Shown here piece after piece: positions 61,562 through 64,000 of a stretch of 64,000 nt of DNA. Within the stretch, counting starts at the first letter, position 1. Each line of letters starts with the position of its first letter. The stretch lies in contig NZ_BMXQ01000001.1 of the NCBI RefSeq assembly GCF_014651835.1, positions 1,502,801 to 1,566,800 on the forward strand, in the 5' to 3' direction. The translations under genes were made by a program, and so were the position numbers. The DNA is from Pigmentiphaga litoralis (GTDB taxonomy: Bacteria > Pseudomonadota > Gammaproteobacteria > Burkholderiales > Burkholderiaceae_B). A model generated the notes under the pieces. That model was given only the letters and a program-made list of their open reading frames with translations, was not told the DNA's origin and searched no databases.

Positions 61562-62371
61562 ATGATCAGCAAGCTCGATTTTTCTCCGGTTGCCACCATG
61601 CCCCGCTTTCTTCGCGACTCCGCCCTGACCGATGCCGAGGCCCAGCGCCTTGCCACCAGCGCCGCTTTTCCCTGGGCGGACTTTCGCCAGATGCTGACGG
61701 ACGATGCCTTTGCAGAACTGAACGCCACCTTTCCACCGTTGACCGCCTTCGAGCGGCACGATGGCCTGGTGCGCAGCCACGGGCAACGGCCGCACGACCG
61801 CTATTACCTGGCGTACGAAACGTCGATCTACCATCGGCAAGGCAAAGGGGACTATGGGTTGACCGGCGATGCCGGCAACACGACGCACGATCGCCTGCCC
61901 GAGGTCTGGCAGGCCTTTATCGAAGAATTGAAAACCGACGAGACCTACCGGCGTTTTATTGTGAAAGCGCTGGGCACCGATAGGCTGGTCACGCGCTTTG
62001 CTTGGCACGTCGGGACGACGGGGTCCGAGGTCTCACCTCACCTGGACGCGCGCGACAAGGTCGGCACGCACATCTTCTACTTCAACACGAAGGAAGACTG
62101 GCGGGAGGAATGGGGCGGCAGCATCCTGGCCCTGGACGGCAAGCAGGTGCCGGCCATGAATCCCGACTTCGGTGATTTCACGGGCGAGTACGCGATGGAC
62201 ATTCGCGACAACCGCAGCTTTCTGTTCAAGAACACGGCGGACGCCTGGCACGGCGTACGTGCCCTCACCTGCCCGGCCAGCAGTTACCGCAGGCTGTTCA
62301 ACGTCGTGTTCGAGACGCCCGACAAACGACGCGGCGGCGTGCGCGGACTGCTGGATCGCGTGTTGCGCTGA
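61562..62371 (+). CDS. 2OG-Fe(II) oxygenase superfamily protein
   Basis: Non-haem iron dioxygenase of about 269 residues. The HxD of the facial triad is HLD at about 160-162, the distal His lies in AWHGVRAL near 230, and an Arg in the following SSYRRLFNVV would bind 2-oxoglutarate. The double-stranded beta-helix pattern is clear from GTHIFYFNTKEDW. Start: GGCAGGATT before ATG 61562 is favoured; GTG 61547 and ATG 61598 are alternatives. It diverges from eptA, so a role in envelope lipid modification (such as lipid A hydroxylation) is a possibility by context only. Confidence 0.85.
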   Translation: MISKLDFSPVATMPRFLRDSALTDAEAQRLATSAAFPWADFRQMLTDDAFAELNATFPPLTAFERHDGLVRSHGQRPHDRYYLAYETSIYHRQGKGDYGLTGDAGNTTHDRLPEVWQAFIEELKTDETYRRFIVKALGTDRLVTRFAWHVGTTGSEVSPHLDARDKVGTHIFYFNTKEDWREEWGGSILALDGKQVPAMNPDFGDFTGEYAMDIRDNRSFLFKNTADAWHGVRALTCPASSYRRLFNVVFETPDKRRGGVRGLLDRVLR

Positions 62372-63162
62372 CCAGCCGTGCCCGGTGCTGGGCCGCGCGA
62401 CATGACGACGTGCGCGGCTGGATACTGATCTGCCGGCAAGGCGGCCACGCCGACCACTGCTGCCAGCCACAAGGCGTCGTCCATGCCGGCATGTTCCTGC
62501 GGACCCAGCGCCAGACGGAACCGGTGCTGATCCGTCACCTCGGCCAGCGCCTCCCGTCCGGCACGGGTCACGCGCCGCCGGGCAGGCTTCAACATCAGAT
62601 AGGCCGTCGCGGCCAGGGGCAGGCTGGCCGCAGCCTGCGCCGTCCATCCGGCCAGACCTACGGTGGTCCCGCTGTCCAACGGCGCTGCGGCGCCCATCCA
62701 GAGGTTGACGACCCACCCCACTGACATCCAGGCGATACCGACGGCGAACAGCCCCAGCAGACAGACCAGCGCCCAGCGCAACGCGCGTTGGGTGGCCAGG
62801 TCGGGCGGCGGACGCCGATCGAGGAGGCCCGCCGCCTTCAGCGTGGCGTCGCAGTCGGCCGTCGCGTGCTCCAGGAAAGAGACGTCGTGCAGCACGGTGC
62901 CCAGGGTGTGCGGCACGCTGTACCGGTCGAGCACCCGGCGCTCCAGCGGCCGCAGTCCGAACGCGTCGATGCGGCGGGCGCGCACCAGCATGGGCCCGGA
63001 CTGGATCAGCGCACCGCGTTCAAGCAGCACGAAGATCGCGGTGCGCACGGCGTCGACCGCGCCACCGCGCAGGTAGGCGACGGAATACGGATCGCGCAGC
63101 ACGGGTAGCGTCAGCGGGGACGAGACCAGCGCAGGCTGGGTCAGAACGGAATGGGCAGGCAT
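62284..63162 (-). CDS. TIGR04222-like membrane protein
   Basis: Membrane protein of 292 residues with the TIGR04222-type core: VLRDPYSVAYLRGGAVDAVR TAIFVLLERGALI near the N-terminus, two membrane helices (ALVCLLGLFAVGIAWMS; ASLPLAATAYLML) and the C-terminal LWLAAVVGVAALP. Function unknown. The last 45 residues (GPAPGTAG to the end) have no family character and are antisense to the 2OG oxygenase gene over 88 bases, so the natural 3' end was probably lost. The start is ATG 63162. Confidence 0.75.
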   Translation of the reverse strand: MPAHSVLTQPALVSSPLTLPVLRDPYSVAYLRGGAVDAVRTAIFVLLERGALIQSGPMLVRARRIDAFGLRPLERRVLDRYSVPHTLGTVLHDVSFLEHATADCDATLKAAGLLDRRPPPDLATQRALRWALVCLLGLFAVGIAWMSVGWVVNLWMGAAAPLDSGTTVGLAGWTAQAAASLPLAATAYLMLKPARRRVTRAGREALAEVTDQHRFRLALGPQEHAGMDDALWLAAVVGVAALPADQYPAAHVVMSRGPAPGTAGQRNTRSSSPRTPPRRLSGVSNTTLNSLR

Positions 63163-63315
63163 GAGGCGGCTCCCGAGAGCGGGCAATGAGGGCAACCGCA
63201 GACTGCGACTTACCCGACCCCTGAAGCGTAAACCGCGTGCCTACGCCCGCCCATCCTGCATCCGGCTTTGGGCCGTCCTCCTAACAGCCTCATCCGAAAT
63301 CGGGTCACCGGCGCA

Positions 63316-64000
63316 TCACGCCGACAGATCGGGCACTGCGATCGTGATCGACTTCAGGTCGGTGTAGCTCAGGATTTCCTCCAGCCCTTCTTCACGCCCC
63401 ACGCCGCTGTTCTTGAAGCCGCCGTACGGCACGCCGGTGTAGTGCGGCCCGACGCAATTGATCCAGACGTAGCCGACCCTCAAACGTCGCGCGAAGGCCA
63501 TGGCCTTGCTGACGTCGGTGGCAACCACCGAGGCCGTCAGCCCCAGCGACGAGGCGGCATCCATCTTCAACACGTCATCGGGCGTGGACCAGCGCACGAC
63601 GCTGAGCACCGGGCCGAAGATTTCTTCGGTAGCCAGTGCGCTGCCCGGGTCCACGTCGCTGAACAGCGTCGGCGCGACCCAGTACCCTTTTGCAAAGGCG
63701 CTGCCTGACGGCCGCTCGCCGCCGACACGCAGCCGCGCGCCCTGCTGGGTGCCTTTCTGGATGGCAGACATCACCTTGCCGTGATGCGCGGCGCTGATGA
63801 GCGGGCCCATGCCCGAGCCGGCTTCAAACGGATCGCCCACGTGGATGGTCTTCATGCGCGCCACGATGCGCTCGAGCACGGCATCGTGGATGGACTCATG
63901 CAGCATCAGGCAGCTGGTCGAGCCGCAGGACTGGCCCTGCCATTCGAAGTTCATGCCGGCCACCGCCAGCGCCGCGGCCTTGTCCAGGTCGGCATCGGGC
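63316..64000 (-). CDS. Aldehyde dehydrogenase, C-terminal part
   Basis: The 3' part of an NAD(P)+-dependent aldehyde dehydrogenase whose N-terminus lies beyond the window end. The catalytic cysteine is in GQSCGSTSCLM. Other family motifs are the EEIFGPVLSV strand, the NADP-site-side SLGLTASVVATD and the C-terminal PYGGFKNSGVGREEG. It is complete at the C-terminus. The substrate is unknown. Confidence 0.92.
   Translation of the reverse strand, partial: PDADLDKAAALAVAGMNFEWQGQSCGSTSCLMLHESIHDAVLERIVARMKTIHVGDPFEAGSGMGPLISAAHHGKVMSAIQKGTQQGARLRVGGERPSGSAFAKGYWVAPTLFSDVDPGSALATEEIFGPVLSVVRWSTPDDVLKMDAASSLGLTASVVATDVSKAMAFARRLRVGYVWINCVGPHYTGVPYGGFKNSGVGREEGLEEILSYTDLKSITIAVPDLSA

Overview
This is a GC-rich bacterial window, most probably from the order Burkholderiales and perhaps the family Alcaligenaceae (the Bordetella/Achromobacter/Pigmentiphaga neighbourhood). 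The grounds are the two Bug-type periplasmic binding proteins, the CoA-dependent aromatic degradation genes, the complete Tad pilus locus, the CTGT-N8-ACAG SOS box and the codon use. No ribosomal RNA is present, so the genus is not fixed. The window reads as chromosomal: I saw no integrase, transposase, CRISPR array or phage module.

Layout. 1-3.1 kb: end of a Bug solute-binding protein, a 2-hydroxychromene-2-carboxylate isomerase-like protein and an acyl-CoA ligase, all on +. 3.1-10.3 kb: two small hypothetical genes, then a long minus-strand operon built around a bifunctional salicylyl-CoA/2-aminobenzoyl-CoA type hydroxylase-reductase, with an SDR, a MarR regulator, an enoyl-CoA hydratase, an acyl-CoA dehydrogenase and a RidA-like protein. 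This is a CoA-thioester aromatic degradation module with a promoter and operator-like palindrome in front. 10.4-13.8 kb: a UvrD-like helicase and a DUF72 gene diverge from a perfect LexA box. 13.9-19.9 kb: two multihaem cytochromes c, small unknown genes, a DUF6496 protein, a lipoprotein, a possible Nif11-like peptide, a methionine-aminopeptidase-like protein lacking key metal ligands, and two tRNA-Arg(ACG) genes, each followed by a terminator.

19.9-35.5 kb: a DUF2968 protein, then a full Tad (type IVc) pilus locus on the minus strand (flp, tadV, flp, two tadE-like genes, cpaB, secretin, tadZ, tadA, tadB, tadC, tadD, a DUF3613-like gene, tadG) ending with a sigma-54 activator. 35.5-41.9 kb: a stand-alone MHYT sensor, a TpsB-type outer-membrane transporter, a large repeat-built lipoprotein and a MarR regulator; this is the most system-like uncharacterised unit. 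41.9-51.7 kb: a 3'-terminal remnant of an RND pump gene, an OhrR-like regulator without its sensing cysteine, an F420-reductase-like protein, an O-antigen-ligase-like membrane protein, an AraC regulator divergent from an FAD monooxygenase, two unknown genes, an AsmA protein and a flavodoxin-fold protein.

51.7-64 kb: an MFS transporter, a Tat-lipoprotein metallophosphoesterase flanked by copies of an intergenic repeat and by a duplicated tail of itself, a GST / TonB receptor / chorismate mutase / Bug-protein gene group, an EptA phosphoethanolamine transferase divergent from a 2OG-Fe(II) oxygenase across a strong inverted repeat, a TIGR04222-like membrane protein and the C-terminal part of an aldehyde dehydrogenase.

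The most interesting points are the degenerate MetAP, the TpsB/repeat-lipoprotein/MarR unit, the LexA box shared by the helicase and DUF72 genes, the phosphoesterase tail duplication and the RND remnant.
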